The notes: a model not told the origin generated them from the letters alone. Positions 36,575 to 46,406 are shown, counted from the stretch's first letter. The stretch: 64,000 bases of DNA from Allobosea sp. WAO (GCF_001509835.1 NZ_JXTJ01000004.1:702713-766712); one strand, 5' to 3'. Made by a program: numbers and translations.

Positions 36575-38014
36575 TCACGCCGCCCGCCGGCCCGCAACCG
36601 GCGTCACGTTCTGGTTCATGCGGAACAGGTTCGACGGGTCGTAGCGGCGCTTCAGCTCGGCGAGGCGCTGGTAGCTCGCACCATACGCCTCCCGGACGCG
36701 GTCGCCCTCGTCGGCAGGCATGAAGTTGATATAGGCGGTGCCGACCGAATAGGGCTTTGCGGCCTCGAAGAGTTCCCGCGCCCAGCCGATGCACTTCTGG
36801 TCGTCGCTCTTCTCGCGCCAGCGCGCATGCACGTTCATCACGAAATGCGAGCTGCGCTGCGGGAACGCGGTGGCATCCTTCGCCACCCGCCCGGCCGCGC
36901 CGCCGACATGCGCGATGAAGACCTCGCATTCCGGGCCGGGCAGACGGCCGATGGCACCGGTCAGGAGCCCGATCGTCGCGTCCGAGAGCTCGGCGAAGTC
37001 GTGGCTCTTCCAGTAATTGCGGGCGCCGGGGGCGAGCAGCGGGTCGAATGCCTGCTGCCAGCCCGTGAACGGGTGCGGGCTGACGACATCGACGATCGGC
37101 TTGCCGATCGAGCGCAGCCTCGCGGTCGCCTTCTCGCCTTCGGCCATGTCGCCGCACCAGCACATGGCGAGGATCAGCACCTCCTTGCCGTGCCACTCCG
37201 CCGGCAGGAACGGCAATGGCGGCGCCTGACGCATCACCGCCCAGCAGGTCAGCTCGTCGGGCGAGACTTCGAGCGCCTGGCGATAGGCCTTCAGCACGGT
37301 CTCGGCCGCACTCATCGGGTGCACGACGAGGCCCGAGAACACCTCGTTTCCGAGCTTGTGCAGCCGGAACACGAAGCCCGTCACCACCCCGAAATTGCCG
37401 CCGCCGCCGCGCAGCGCCCAGAACAGCTCCGGGTTCTCCGTCGCGCTGGCGCGCCGGAGCTCGCCATCGGCGGTCACCACCTCGACCGACTCCAGATTGT
37501 CCAAGGTCAGGCCGAACTTCCGCGTGAGCCAGCCAAAACCGCCGCCGAGCGTCAGCCCGGCAATGCCGGTGGTCGAGTTGATACCGGTCGGCACCACCAG
37601 CCCAAAGGCCTGCGTTTCCCGGTCGAGATCGGCGAGCGTCGCGCCCGGTGCGACCCAGGCGCGCTGCGCAGCGGCATCGACGCGGATCGACTTCATCTGC
37701 GAAAGATCGATCATCAGACCGCCATCGCAGACCGCGTTTCCGGCGATGCCATGGCCGCCGCCCCGCACCGAGACCAGCAATTCACTGTCGCGCGCGAAGC
37801 GGACAGCGCTGACGACGTCGCCGACGTCGGCACAACGGATGATCAGGCCGGGCTTGCGATCGACCATGCCGTTCCAGATCGCGCGCGCCTCGTCATAGCC
37901 TGCGTCCTTCTCGCTGAGGATGCTGCCGCGCAGCTGCGAGGCCAGCGCCTCGATCGCCGCGGTCGCGATGCTCTTTTGTCCGGCCGCCAGTGTCGTGAGC
38001 TTGTGGGAAGACAT
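36575..38014 (-). CDS. FAD-binding oxidoreductase with BBE (berberine-bridge) domain
   Basis: 479 aa from the ATG at 38014 (GGGGAGGAGAGCCT upstream). FAD-binding type 4/PCMH fold: VSVRGGGHGIAGNAVCDGG with the His normally bonded to FAD, GINSTTGIAGLTLGGGFGWLTRKFGL and ALRGGGGNFGVVTGF. The C-terminal BBE element is YDPSNLFRMNQNV. Cytosolic (no signal). Similar enzymes oxidise sugars, alkaloid-like compounds or hexose oligomers; substrate unknown. Confidence 0.9.
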   Translation of the reverse strand: MSSHKLTTLAAGQKSIATAAIEALASQLRGSILSEKDAGYDEARAIWNGMVDRKPGLIIRCADVGDVVSAVRFARDSELLVSVRGGGHGIAGNAVCDGGLMIDLSQMKSIRVDAAAQRAWVAPGATLADLDRETQAFGLVVPTGINSTTGIAGLTLGGGFGWLTRKFGLTLDNLESVEVVTADGELRRASATENPELFWALRGGGGNFGVVTGFVFRLHKLGNEVFSGLVVHPMSAAETVLKAYRQALEVSPDELTCWAVMRQAPPLPFLPAEWHGKEVLILAMCWCGDMAEGEKATARLRSIGKPIVDVVSPHPFTGWQQAFDPLLAPGARNYWKSHDFAELSDATIGLLTGAIGRLPGPECEVFIAHVGGAAGRVAKDATAFPQRSSHFVMNVHARWREKSDDQKCIGWARELFEAAKPYSVGTAYINFMPADEGDRVREAYGASYQRLAELKRRYDPSNLFRMNQNVTPVAGRRAA

Positions 38015-38192
38015 AGGCTCTCCTCCCCCTAATGGGTGGTTGCGCCCCCTGCCGCCGAAACCTGCCCCCATTTCGAACGCCGTTCCGTGAGGTAGCTCAC
38101 AGAGCCGGCGGCGATCGGGAGCGCGGTTACAGGCGGGTTCACAGGCCCAAGCAGATCGCGGACGCCGCCGCATGCGCGGGCAAATGCGCCGC

Positions 38193-38573
38193 CTAGGGCT
38201 GAGCGGGTACAGCTCCCTTCAGCCATCCCAGGGCGCCCGCTCTTTCGCCCGCTGGGAACTGGCGTATCTCTGCCGCCACGAAATGCTTCGCAACATGGGG
38301 CGCGAGCTTGAGGAGCTCGCTGTCCGAAACCACGGCGACGCGCTCGACCTGGCGGTGGTGGCCCATCACGAACTTCACATGCGCGATCAGCGCACCGATG
38401 CCGTCCCAGCCGGGAAACGAAGCCGCATCGACCATCAATCCCTTGAGCGTCCCGTTCGCGGCGAGATAAGGGTCGACCACGCCCGACAGGCGCTCGAAAT
38501 CGCCGCTTTCGAGAGTCCCGTGCGGCGTCAGGATCACGATGCCTTCGTCACCGAGAAGATCGATCTGCAGCAT
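38193..38573 (-). CDS. SpoIIAA-like (STAS/SEC14-fold) protein
   Basis: 126 aa from the ATG at 38573. The fold is that of the DUF3478/SpoIIAA-like group: a beta-strand start IVILTPHGTLESGDFERLSGVVDPYL, then GLMVDAASFPGWDGIGALIAHVKFVMGHHRQVERVAVVSD. Cytosolic. Members are common in proteobacteria with no firm role. It is 26 bases downstream of the next small gene on the same strand. Confidence 0.82.
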   Translation of the reverse strand: MLQIDLLGDEGIVILTPHGTLESGDFERLSGVVDPYLAANGTLKGLMVDAASFPGWDGIGALIAHVKFVMGHHRQVERVAVVSDSELLKLAPHVAKHFVAAEIRQFPAGERAGALGWLKGAVPAQP

Positions 38574-38599
38574 TCCGGTTCTCCCGCCGATGCCGGGGC

Positions 38600-38863
38600 C
38601 TACTTCGGAAGGCACTCGACATCATAGGCGATGATGATCTCGTGCGAGCCGACCTTGCCCACGGCCTGGAGGTCGCCGAGCGCGCTTCTCAGCTTCGCGC
38701 CGGCCTGTTTGAGGCTTTCCTCCAGCTTCGACTTGGCGGAGCGGCAGCGGTCCTCGCTTGTGAATTCCTGGAAGACGACGGTCGGCTGCAGCCGCCACTC
38801 GGCCCGGTCGTTCGTCGCCACCGGGCTGACGGAGTACGAAAAGACGTACATCAGAATCCACAT
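38600..38863 (-). CDS. small protein of unknown function
   Basis: 87 aa from the ATG at 38863, supported by GGAGGCCCTGCCG; a much longer open frame upstream lacks a ribosome site and is probably chance. The N-terminus (MWILMYVFSYSV) is hydrophobic enough for a short anchor or weak signal. A soluble part with TVVFQEFTSEDRCRSAKSKLEESLKQAG and a C-terminal IIAYDVECLPK follows. No family recognised. Confidence 0.6.
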   Translation of the reverse strand: MWILMYVFSYSVSPVATNDRAEWRLQPTVVFQEFTSEDRCRSAKSKLEESLKQAGAKLRSALGDLQAVGKVGSHEIIIAYDVECLPK

Positions 38864-39240
38864 CGGCAGGGCCTCCCGGAGCAAGCGCGGGTACCGCGTC
38901 ATTGCGAGATCGACGGGCGAAAAGACGCTCCGTGAGCCGCAGTTAGCGGCGGCGCGACGGGCCGCACCCGTCAAGAGAGCCACGCGCGCTCGATCCCCAG
39001 GCCCGGCTCGCCGGGCCGCGGACGTCTGAAGATGGCGCCCTATCGGGATCGTCGCGCTATTGTACCTGAGGACAATCCCGGCACCCTCGCGCTCGGGCAA
39101 CCAGCCGAAATGCTGAGGGCGACGTGAGATGGCATCGCCCCTTATCCTGCATACAAAATTCCGCATACCGACTTGCCGGCACAGCGCCAGCGTTCTACGA
39201 ATTGCATACAAGAATTATCGACAAACTTGGGAGGTCGACC
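38864..39240. other. 377-base intergenic region with TGCATACAA repeats
   Basis: No convincing gene. Near its right end, TGCATACAA occurs at 39148-39156 and 39203-39211, with a shorter GCATACC at 39163. Between them TTGCCG-N17-TACGAA could be the promoter of the TctC gene. The palindromic-half-like repeats resemble GntR-family operators (inference). Confidence 0.4.
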
Positions 39241-40206
39241 ATGAAGAGTTTCCGCAAGGCCGCTTTGGCCCTGGCGACGCTGGCGCTTGCCGCCGGCCCA
39301 GCTTTCGCTTTCCCGGATCGTCCGGTGCAGCTCATCGTGCCCTGGGCGGCCGGCGGCGGCATGGATTCGGTGATGCGGATCTTCGCCAACGGGCTCGAGG
39401 CCGAGCTCAAGCAGCCGGTCAACGTCGTCAACCGCACCGGCGGCGGCGGCATCACCGGCCATAGCGCCATCGCCAATGCCACGCCCGACGGCTACACTAT
39501 CGGCGGCGCCAGCCCGGAAATCTCCTTCTTCAAGTCGCTCGGCCTCGGCGAGCTGACGCCCGACTCGATCGACATGTTCTCGCGCGTTTCGGTCATCCCG
39601 GCCGGTGTCACCGTGAAGGCCGACAGCCCCTACAAGACCATCGCCGATTATCTGAAGGCGGCCAAGGACAACCCGAAGGGCACGATGATGGCCTCGGGCA
39701 CCGGCGTCGGCGGTTCCTGGCACATCGCCTCGGGCGGCCTGCTCAAGGCGGCCGGCATCGCGCCGGACGCGGTGCGCTGGGTGCCGAGCAATGGCGGCGC
39801 CCCTGCCCTGCAGGATCTCGTCGCCGGTGGCATCACCGTCTTCACGGGCTCGCCGATCGAGGCCAAGGGCATGCTCGATGCCGGCCGCGTGCGCACCATC
39901 CTCTTGATGACCAACGAGCGCCACCCGAACTTCCCGGACGTGCCGAGCGCCAAGGAAGCCGGGCTCGACTGGGTCTACGAGAACTGGTTCGCCCTCTCGG
40001 CGCCGAAGGGCGTCCCGGCCGACCGCCGCAAGATCCTGTTCGACGCCGCCGAGCGCACGATGAAGCGCGAGGACGTCCGCAAGGGCATGGCCGACCGCGG
40101 CATCACCCCGATCTGGGACAAGCCGGAAGAGTTCGCCGCTTACGTCAAGGCCTTCACCGAGCGCGGCAACGGCGTGCTGAAGGATCTCGGCCTGACCAAG
40201 AACTGA
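39241..40206 (+). CDS. tripartite tricarboxylate transporter substrate-binding protein (TctC/Bug family)
   Basis: 321 aa from the ATG at 39241 (TTGGGAGGTCGACC before it). The signal peptide ends AAGPAFA; the Bug-family start FPDRPVQLIVPWAAGGGMDSVMRI and NRTGGGGITGHSAIANATPDGYTIG are both present. Binds a carboxylate or related solute in the periplasm. No TctA/TctB membrane genes are next to it, so it is an orphan receptor. Confidence 0.92.
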   Translation: MKSFRKAALALATLALAAGPAFAFPDRPVQLIVPWAAGGGMDSVMRIFANGLEAELKQPVNVVNRTGGGGITGHSAIANATPDGYTIGGASPEISFFKSLGLGELTPDSIDMFSRVSVIPAGVTVKADSPYKTIADYLKAAKDNPKGTMMASGTGVGGSWHIASGGLLKAAGIAPDAVRWVPSNGGAPALQDLVAGGITVFTGSPIEAKGMLDAGRVRTILLMTNERHPNFPDVPSAKEAGLDWVYENWFALSAPKGVPADRRKILFDAAERTMKREDVRKGMADRGITPIWDKPEEFAAYVKAFTERGNGVLKDLGLTKN

Positions 40207-40227
40207 GTCCCGCATTTCGCGGGACGG

Positions 40228-40258
40228 AAGGCGCGGCGGGAAACCGCCGCGCCTTTTT
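40228..40258 (+). terminator. Rho-independent terminator of the TctC gene
   Basis: A 12-bp stem AAGGCGCGGCGG / CCGCCGCGCCTT with a four-base loop and a run of five T. A smaller hairpin (GTCCCGC-ATTTC-GCGGGAC, 40207-40225) lies just before it. The T-run overlaps the stop codon of the convergent mccB. Confidence 0.88.
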
Positions 40259-41865
40259 CACATCCTGAAGACGCCGAAGCGGGTCTCGGGGATCTCGGCA
40301 TTGAGGCAGGCCGAGAAAGCGAGCGCCAGCACCCGGCGCGTCTCCGAAGGCAGGATGATGCCGTCGTCCCAGAGCCGCGCCGTTGCGTAATAGGGCGAGC
40401 CCTCGGCCTCGAACTGGTCGCGGATCGGCGCCTTGAAGGCCTCGGCCTGCTCGGCCGACCAGGGCTTGCCGGCCGCTTCGAGATTGTCGCCGCGCACCGT
40501 CGCAAGCACGCTCGCCGCCTGCTCGCCGCCCATCACCGAAATCTTCGAGTTCGGCCACGAGAACAGGAAACGCGGCGAATAGGCCCGCCCGCACATGCCG
40601 TAATTGCCGGCGCCGAACGAGCCGCCGACCAGCACGGTGATCTTCGGCACGCGCGCCGAGGCGACGGCGGTGACGAGCTTGGCGCCGTCCTTGGCGATAC
40701 CGCGCGTCTCGAAATCGCGCCCGACCATGAAGCCGGTGATGTTCTGCAGGAAGAGCAGCGGAATCCGGCGCTGGCAGCACAGCTCGATGAAATGCGCGCC
40801 CTTCAGCGCGCTCTCCGAGAACAGGATGCCGTTATTGCCGATGATGCCGACAGGGATGCCGTGGATGCGGGCAAAGCCGGTGACCAGCGTCGTGCCGTAG
40901 AGGCGCTTGAACTCGTCGAACTCCGAGCCGTCGACCAGCCGGGCGATGACCTCGCGGATGTCGTATTGCTTCTTGAGATCGGTCGGGACGACCGCCTCGA
41001 GCTCCTCGGCCGCATAGAGCGGCTCAACGCTCTCGGCGAGGTCGATATCGGGCCGCTTCACGCTGTTGAAATTGCCGGCGATGCGCCGGGCGATCGCCAG
41101 TGCATGGGTGTCGTCGCCGGCATAATGGTCGGCGACGCCGGAAAGCCGGGCATGGACGTCGGCGCCGCCGAGATCCTCGGCCGAGACCACCTCGCCGGTC
41201 GCCGCCTTCACTAGCGGCGGGCCGCCGAGGAAGATCGTGCCCTGGTTCTTGACGATGATCGTCTCGTCAGACATCGCCGGCACATAGGCGCCACCGGCAG
41301 TGCAGGAGCCCATCACCACCGCGACCTGCGGAATGCCGAGCCCGGACAATGTCGCCTGATTGTAGAAGATCCGGCCGAAATGCTCGCGGTCCGGGAAGAC
41401 CTCGGTCTGGTGCGGCAGGTTGGCGCCGCCGGAATCGACCAGATAGATGCAGGGCAGATTGTTCTCGCGCGCGATCTCCTGCGCCCGCAGATGCTTCTTG
41501 ACCGTCATCGGGTAGTAGGTGCCGCCCTTGATGGTCGCGTCATTGCAGACGATCATCGCCTCGCGGCCGGCGACGCGGCCGATGCCGGCGATCATACCGG
41601 CGCCATGCACGTCCTTCTCGTACATGTCGTAGGCGGCGAGCGAGCCGATCTCGAGGAAGGCCGAGCCGGGATCGAGCAGGCGCAGCACGCGCTCCCGCGG
41701 CAGCAGCTTGCCCCGTGCCGTATGGCGTTCGCGCGAGCGCTCATTGCCACCGAGCGCGGCGGTGGCGCGCCGCTCCTGCAGTTCGCCGCGCAGCGCCGCC
41801 CAGGCGTCGGCATTGGCGCGCGTCTCGGCCGAATTCAGGTCGACCTTGCTTTCGATGACCGGCAC
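40258..41865 (-). CDS. mccB: methylcrotonyl-CoA carboxylase carboxyltransferase (beta) subunit
   Basis: 535 aa from a GTG at 41865 with GGGAGCGCGTC before it; 535 aa is the usual MCC-beta length. Hallmarks: [95 protein letters not shown], and the C-terminal [14 protein letters not shown] and [20 protein letters not shown]. Transfers CO2 from biotin to 3-methylcrotonyl-CoA in leucine catabolism. Its alpha partner mccA is at 27543, not adjacent. Confidence 0.92.
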   Translation of the reverse strand: MPVIESKVDLNSAETRANADAWAALRGELQERRATAALGGNERSRERHTARGKLLPRERVLRLLDPGSAFLEIGSLAAYDMYEKDVHGAGMIAGIGRVAGREAMIVCNDATIKGGTYYPMTVKKHLRAQEIARENNLPCIYLVDSGGANLPHQTEVFPDREHFGRIFYNQATLSGLGIPQVAVVMGSCTAGGAYVPAMSDETIIVKNQGTIFLGGPPLVKAATGEVVSAEDLGGADVHARLSGVADHYAGDDTHALAIARRIAGNFNSVKRPDIDLAESVEPLYAAEELEAVVPTDLKKQYDIREVIARLVDGSEFDEFKRLYGTTLVTGFARIHGIPVGIIGNNGILFSESALKGAHFIELCCQRRIPLLFLQNITGFMVGRDFETRGIAKDGAKLVTAVASARVPKITVLVGGSFGAGNYGMCGRAYSPRFLFSWPNSKISVMGGEQAASVLATVRGDNLEAAGKPWSAEQAEAFKAPIRDQFEAEGSPYYATARLWDDGIILPSETRRVLALAFSACLNAEIPETRFGVFRM

Positions 41866-41964
41866 GACGCGCTCCCTGGCGAAATCTCTTCCCGGGGTTA
41901 TGGCGCGGCGCGCGGAAAACGCCAACCGGCGCCCCTGCCAAGGCGCACCGTGCGGGAAACTGGT

Positions 41965-42165
41965 CTAGTCGCGCATGCGCCGGACCGAGCGGGTCACCGT
42001 CGGAGCCGAGACAGCGCCGATCGCACCGCCCGCCACCGCGCCGATCGGCCCGCCGATCAGCGCGCCTGTGCCGGCACCGGCAGCTGCCCCGGCAATGCGC
42101 TGGTCCGTGGTGGTGCAGGCGCCGAGCAGTGCCGCGAGGCACCCTGCGAAGAACATCGCTCTCAT
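41965..42165 (-). CDS. small glycine-zipper lipoprotein
   Basis: 66 aa from the ATG at 42165, which has AGGATC at good spacing; an ATG 12 bases upstream is also open. A lipobox LLGAC follows a short hydrophobic signal, so the mature chain would be lipidated. The rest is a glycine zipper (GAAAGAGTGALIGGPIGAVAGGAIGAV) and a basic tail. Similar osmotically induced or envelope lipoproteins are common in alphaproteobacteria; no specific function. Confidence 0.75.
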   Translation of the reverse strand: MRAMFFAGCLAALLGACTTTDQRIAGAAAGAGTGALIGGPIGAVAGGAIGAVSAPTVTRSVRRMRD

Positions 42166-42253
42166 CATGATCCTCATCCGAAATCCCGATCCGGCGAGGA
42201 TGGGCGGCTATGGTCAATGGAAGGTGAATGCGCCGAGACGGCGCAAATAAGCC

Positions 42254-42958
42254 TCAGCCCGGCACCACAGTGGGCCCGAAAACCTGCTCGAACTGCGCCC
42301 GCAAGACGCTGTCGACCTCGGGCATGGTCAAGGGCAGGCCGAGATCGACCAGCGAGGTCACGCCGTGGCCAGCGATGCCGCAGGGCACGATTCCGTCGAA
42401 ATGCGAGAGCTCCGGCTCGACGTTGAGCGATATCCCGTGGAACGAGACCCAGCGCCGCACGCGAATGCCGAGCGCTGCGATCTTGTCCTCGACCTCGGCC
42501 CCCTTCTCCGGGCGGCGTACCCAGACGCCGACGCGTTCCTCGCGCCGCTCGCCCCGGATGTTGAACTGGTCGAGTGTGCCGATTAGCCAGGCCTCTAGCG
42601 CGGCGACGAAGCGGCGCAGATCCGGCTCGCGGCGCTTCAGGTCGAGCATCACATAGGCGACCCGCTGTCCGGGGCCGTGATAGGTGAACTGCCCGCCCCG
42701 GCCGGTCCGATGCACCGGGAATCGCCCGGGCGTCAGCAGGTCCTCGTCCTTCGCCGAAGTCCCGGCCGTGTAGAGCGCGGGATGCTCGACCAGCCAAACC
42801 CGTTCGGCTGCGAGCCCGTCGGCGATCAGCCCGGCCCGCTCCTCCATCTCGGCGACGGCGGCCTCGTAGCCGACCGGAGCCTCGGCGATTACCCATTCGA
42901 CCGGCGGCGAACCTGCCTCGGGCAGGAAAGAAACCGCCAGCGCCTCGCGCGTCTTCAC
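42254..42958 (-). CDS. lipB: lipoyl(octanoyl) transferase
   Basis: 234 aa. [16 protein letters not shown] and the catalytic Cys193 in [13 protein letters not shown], with the SFHGISLN block before it, define LipB. It moves octanoyl from acyl carrier protein to the E2/GcvH domains in the cytosol, the first step of lipoate assembly. It diverges from the FliN-like gene; the 129-base gap contains a candidate promoter for the latter. Confidence 0.95.
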   Translation of the reverse strand: MKTREALAVSFLPEAGSPPVEWVIAEAPVGYEAAVAEMEERAGLIADGLAAERVWLVEHPALYTAGTSAKDEDLLTPGRFPVHRTGRGGQFTYHGPGQRVAYVMLDLKRREPDLRRFVAALEAWLIGTLDQFNIRGERREERVGVWVRRPEKGAEVEDKIAALGIRVRRWVSFHGISLNVEPELSHFDGIVPCGIAGHGVTSLVDLGLPLTMPEVDSVLRAQFEQVFGPTVVPG

Positions 42959-43087
42959 CTTGGATTAACCCTGTCCGTTCAACTCTTGGTAACCGGCTCG
43001 CCCTCGCCGCGCCGTGCTCATGCGCCGTTTTTGACGTCGCTGGCAAGTTCGTAGAATCGTTGTGAAGTAGGTCCCCGGAGGCGGATT

Positions 43088-43357
43088 TTGAAGGCTGATC
43101 TCGATCTCGTCTCGATAGAGCTGACCGTGGTGCTCGGCTCGGCCCAGATGCCGATCTACAAATTGCTGCGCATGGGCCGCGGCGCGATCATCGAGCTCAA
43201 TGCCAGCGAGACCGACGAAGTCCAGATTCTCGCCAACAACCACCCCTTCGCCAAAGGCAATGTCGTCGTCAGCGGCACCCGAATCTCGGTGGAGATCACC
43301 GAGATGATCAAGCGCCCGACCGTGTTCACGCTCGGCAGTGTCGCCGAAGCCGCCTGA
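43088..43357 (+). CDS. stand-alone FliN/SpoA-domain protein
   Basis: 89 aa from a TTG with CGGAGGCGGATT upstream. A single SpoA domain: LTVVLGSAQMPIYKLLRMGRGAIIELN, followed by VQILANNHPFAKGNVVVSGTRISVEIT. This is the C-terminal module of flagellar motor switch protein FliN, without the usual N-terminal part and away from any flagellar gene. A promoter-like TTGACG-N15-TAGAAT lies at 43031-43057. Role unclear: an alternative switch subunit or a type III export component. Confidence 0.85.
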   Translation: MKADLDLVSIELTVVLGSAQMPIYKLLRMGRGAIIELNASETDEVQILANNHPFAKGNVVVSGTRISVEITEMIKRPTVFTLGSVAEAA

Positions 43358-43649
43358 GGAAGGCGACTCGCGCAACGCAGCTACGGCCCGGCGGCAATGG
43401 CTGTCGCCGCCCCCCTCCGGAACTTGTCCCCAGCAGTCCGATCGGCCGCAATTCGCCTGAACAGGGCATTTCGGCCGGCTTTTCGGCCGATTTTGTGTTG
43501 ATTGAGCCGGCTCTTTCCAACACCGCCCCATAGCCGCCGAAACTTCTCCCGATTTTCGCTCGCAGGCTCTTGTGGCCGGAGATTCCATTTGGTAGACCCA
43601 CGCCGCTCTCGGAGATCACCGCCACAGCGCGGACGAGCTTCGGGCCGCT

Positions 43650-43734
43650 GCGGTCATGGCGGAATTGGTAGACGCACTACCTTGAGGTGGTAGCGGGGAG
43701 ACCCGTGGAGGTTCGAGTCCTCTTGACCGCACCA
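43650..43734 (+). tRNA. tRNA-Leu (anticodon GAG)
   Basis: Acceptor arms GCGGTCA / TGACCGC with discriminator A and an encoded CCA. Anticodon stem CTACC / GGTAG, loop TTGAGGT, anticodon GAG at 43684-43686, a long variable arm (CGGGGAGACCCG), and TTCGAGTCC in the T loop region. Reads CUC and CUU. The long variable arm and UGGCGGAAUUGGUAGACG D-arm are class II leucine features. Confidence 0.97.
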
Positions 43735-43755
43735 AATTTGGGCTGATGCCCCGGG

Positions 43756-43784
43756 AACGGCGATCCGCAAGGGTCGCCGTTTTT
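43756..43784 (+). terminator. terminator of tRNA-Leu
   Basis: Stem AACGGCGATCC / GGGTCGCCGTT with a GCAA tetraloop, followed by TTT. It starts 22 bases after the tRNA. Confidence 0.85.
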
Positions 43785-43910
43785 CGTTTAGACTGCCGCG
43801 TTTCCGTCGCGAAACGGTCATGCCGCGTTGCAACGAGGGCGCACCGCTGACACAAGGGCGGCTCGCCGCCTTCAAGCGAATCCCCAGCCTCGAATCCCGG
43901 AGCCGGACCG

Positions 43911-45317
43911 ATGGTGGAAGCCGAGAGCGCTCCCGACGAAAAGCCGGCCCGGCCGATCCGCGACGAAGACGGCGTCATGGACGAGGGATTCGTCGAGCAG
44001 GTCTCGCAGGCCGTCCTGCTCTCGGACCTGACGACGCTGCGCCATCTCGTCGGCGATCTGCACGAGGCCGATCTCGGCGGGCTGCTCGAAGCGCTCGACA
44101 GCGAGGAACGCCCGAAGCTGATCTCGCTGCTCGGCGGCGATTTCGACTTCACGGCGCTGACCGAGGTCGACGACGCCGTCCGCGAGGAGATTCTCGACGA
44201 GCTCTCGCCGCAGACCGTCGCCGAAGGCGTGCGCGAACTCGACACCGACGACGCGGTCTACATTCTCGAAGACCTCGACGAGGCCGACAAGAAAGAGATT
44301 CTCGACCGGCTGAGCCCGGCCGAGCGCAGTGTGCTGCAGCAGGGCCTGGATTATCCCGAAGGCTCGGCTGGCCGGCGCATGCAGGCCGAGACCATCGCGG
44401 TGCCGCCCTTCTGGACCGTCGGACAGACCATCGACTATCTGCGCGAGACGCAGGACCTGCCCGAGCGCTTCTTCGAGATCTTCGTCGCCGATCCCGGCCA
44501 CCGCTTCGTCGGCACCGTCCGGCTCGACCGGCTGCTGCGGACCAAGCGGCCGGTCAGCATCTCCGATCTGATCGAGGACGACCGCCGCGTCGTCCAGGCC
44601 GATGACGACCTCGAGGACGTGGCGCGGATGTTCCAGCGCTACGACCTCGTCGCCGCCCCGGTGGTCGACAAGAGCGGCCGGCTCGTCGGCGTGATGACCA
44701 TCGACGACGTCGTCGACGTGATCGAGGACGCCGCGGATGACGACGTCAAGCAGCTCGGCGGCGTCGATGCCGACGAAGAACTCTCCGACCCCGTGCGCGA
44801 GGTCGCGCTGAGCCGCTTCCGCTGGCGCTTCATCAGCCTGATCGCCGCCTTCATCAGCGCCTCGGTGATGGCGATGTTCGAGGCCCAGCTCTCCAAGCTG
44901 GTCGCCCTCGCCGTGCTCGCGCCGATCGTCGCCAGCCAGGGCGGCAATGCCGCGACCCAGACCATGACGGTGGCGATCCGCGCGCTCGGAACCGGTCAGC
45001 TCGGCAGCTGGAACCGGGCACGCTTCTTCCGGCGCGAGATGATCGTCGGTCTCTTGAACGGTATAGCCTTCGCGGTGATCACCGGCGTGGTCTCGGGCTT
45101 CTGGTTCGGCAACCTGATGCTCGGCGTCGTGATCGCGCTCGCCATGGTCGCGACCCTTCTCGTCGCGGCGCTCGCCGGCGTCGTCGTGCCGCTCGCGCTC
45201 GACAAGGCCGGCATCGACCCGGCGATCTCGTCGGGCACCTTCGTCACCACCGTCACCGACGTCGTCGGCTTCTTCTCCTTCCTCGGGATAGCGACGATCC
45301 TGCTGCGTTTGGGGTGA
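43911..45317 (+). CDS. mgtE: magnesium transporter MgtE
   Basis: 468 aa, standard MgtE layout. An N-terminal MgtE_N helical domain (about 40-150), two CBS domains (about 155-285; FVADPGHRFVGTVRLDRLL, VVDKSGRLVGVMTIDDVVDVI), a connecting helix, then five membrane helices. The pore segment PIVASQGGNAATQTMTV and the acidic C-terminal helix FVTTVTDVVGFFSFLG are intact. Acidic residues of the N-domain would sense cytosolic Mg2+. Inner membrane. Confidence 0.95.
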   Translation: MVEAESAPDEKPARPIRDEDGVMDEGFVEQVSQAVLLSDLTTLRHLVGDLHEADLGGLLEALDSEERPKLISLLGGDFDFTALTEVDDAVREEILDELSPQTVAEGVRELDTDDAVYILEDLDEADKKEILDRLSPAERSVLQQGLDYPEGSAGRRMQAETIAVPPFWTVGQTIDYLRETQDLPERFFEIFVADPGHRFVGTVRLDRLLRTKRPVSISDLIEDDRRVVQADDDLEDVARMFQRYDLVAAPVVDKSGRLVGVMTIDDVVDVIEDAADDDVKQLGGVDADEELSDPVREVALSRFRWRFISLIAAFISASVMAMFEAQLSKLVALAVLAPIVASQGGNAATQTMTVAIRALGTGQLGSWNRARFFRREMIVGLLNGIAFAVITGVVSGFWFGNLMLGVVIALAMVATLLVAALAGVVVPLALDKAGIDPAISSGTFVTTVTDVVGFFSFLGIATILLRLG

Positions 45318-45396
45318 CCGAAAGAAAGCGGTGCCGGATCGAGAAAAACCGGTAACGTAAACCGGGCGTCAAGATTTCTCCGCAATCTTGCCCAGG

Positions 45397-46344
45397 ATGA
45401 CGCCCCGCCGCATGCGACACCCATTCTCCGCCTCTTTCGTCCTCGCCGCCGCGCTCTCTCTGCTGGGAGGTTGCGTGGCGCTGGACCATTATCCGAGCAA
45501 GGGCGATGTCCGCCCCCATCCCGGCGTCGAGGCGGCGCGCCAGTACCCGATCCAGGGCATCGACATCTCGCGCTGGCAGGGTGAGATCGACTGGGCTTCG
45601 GTCAAGGCCGCCGGCACCCGCTTCGCCTATATCAAGGCGACCGAGGGCGGCGACCATATCGATCCCGCCTTCCAAAAGAACTGGGAAGGCGCGCGCCGGG
45701 CCGGCGTGCCGCGCGGCGCCTACCATTTCGTCTACTGGTGTCGCCCGGCCCATGAGCAGGCGGTCTGGTTCAAGCAGCAGATTCCGAACGATCCCGAGGC
45801 ACTGCCGCCGGTGCTCGACGTCGAGTGGAACGGCCATTCCAAGACCTGCCCGAAGAAGGTCGAGCGCTCGCTGGCGCTGGAGAAGATCCGGCTGATGCTG
45901 ACCGAGCTCGAGCAGCTCACCGGCAAGAAGCCGGTGATCTACACCGACATCACCTTCCACAAGGACGTGCTCGAAGGCGAGTTCAACGACTACGCCTACT
46001 GGATCCGCTCGACCGCGGCCAAGCCCGAGGTGCGCTACAAGGACCGGCCCTGGGCCTTCTGGCAGTTCACCACCACCGGCCGCGTCCCCGGTATCAAGGG
46101 CGATGTCGACCGCAACGCCTTCTACGGCAATGAGGGCGAATTCGTCGGCTGGCGCGAAGGGCGCTTCGACATCGGCACCCGCACCTGGACGCGCGAGCGC
46201 AAGGTTCCGCCGCAGCCGAGCCCGGGTCCGGAGCACACGCCCGTCGCGACGATGCCGGGAGCCGCCGCCACGGTCGCGGCATCCAGGTTCCAGCCCGCGA
46301 GCCTCGGCCAGGTCGCAGATCAGAGCGAGACCGAGGCGGAATAA
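45397..46344 (+). CDS. GH25 muramidase (lysozyme), lipoprotein copy
   Basis: 315 aa from the ATG at 45397 with CCAGG before it. A lipobox LLGGC suggests lipidation. GH25 domain: IDISRWQGEIDWASVKAAGTRFAYIKATEGG at the start, catalytic-site DVEWNG in the middle, and AFWQFTTTGRVPGIKGDVDRN at the end. Cleaves the MurNAc-GlcNAc bond of peptidoglycan. The C-terminal 60 residues are Pro/Ala-rich. A close paralogue follows directly. Confidence 0.92.
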   Translation: MTPRRMRHPFSASFVLAAALSLLGGCVALDHYPSKGDVRPHPGVEAARQYPIQGIDISRWQGEIDWASVKAAGTRFAYIKATEGGDHIDPAFQKNWEGARRAGVPRGAYHFVYWCRPAHEQAVWFKQQIPNDPEALPPVLDVEWNGHSKTCPKKVERSLALEKIRLMLTELEQLTGKKPVIYTDITFHKDVLEGEFNDYAYWIRSTAAKPEVRYKDRPWAFWQFTTTGRVPGIKGDVDRNAFYGNEGEFVGWREGRFDIGTRTWTRERKVPPQPSPGPEHTPVATMPGAAATVAASRFQPASLGQVADQSETEAE

Positions 46345-46406
46345 GTCCGATGCCTGCCGGCGGCCGCCTCACCGGTTAACCAAGGCTGAAGCCGCTCGCT
46401 CGAATG

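Noticed and set aside
38864..39211. Long upstream extension of the 87-aa small protein (203-codon frame)
   Set aside because: The extension is Arg-rich, lacks a ribosome site, and covers the promoter region of the divergent TctC gene; GGAGG precedes the shorter ATG.
43650..43734. tRNA-Leu as an integration site of a genomic island
   Set aside because: No integrase follows, and no direct repeat of the tRNA 3' end was noticed downstream.
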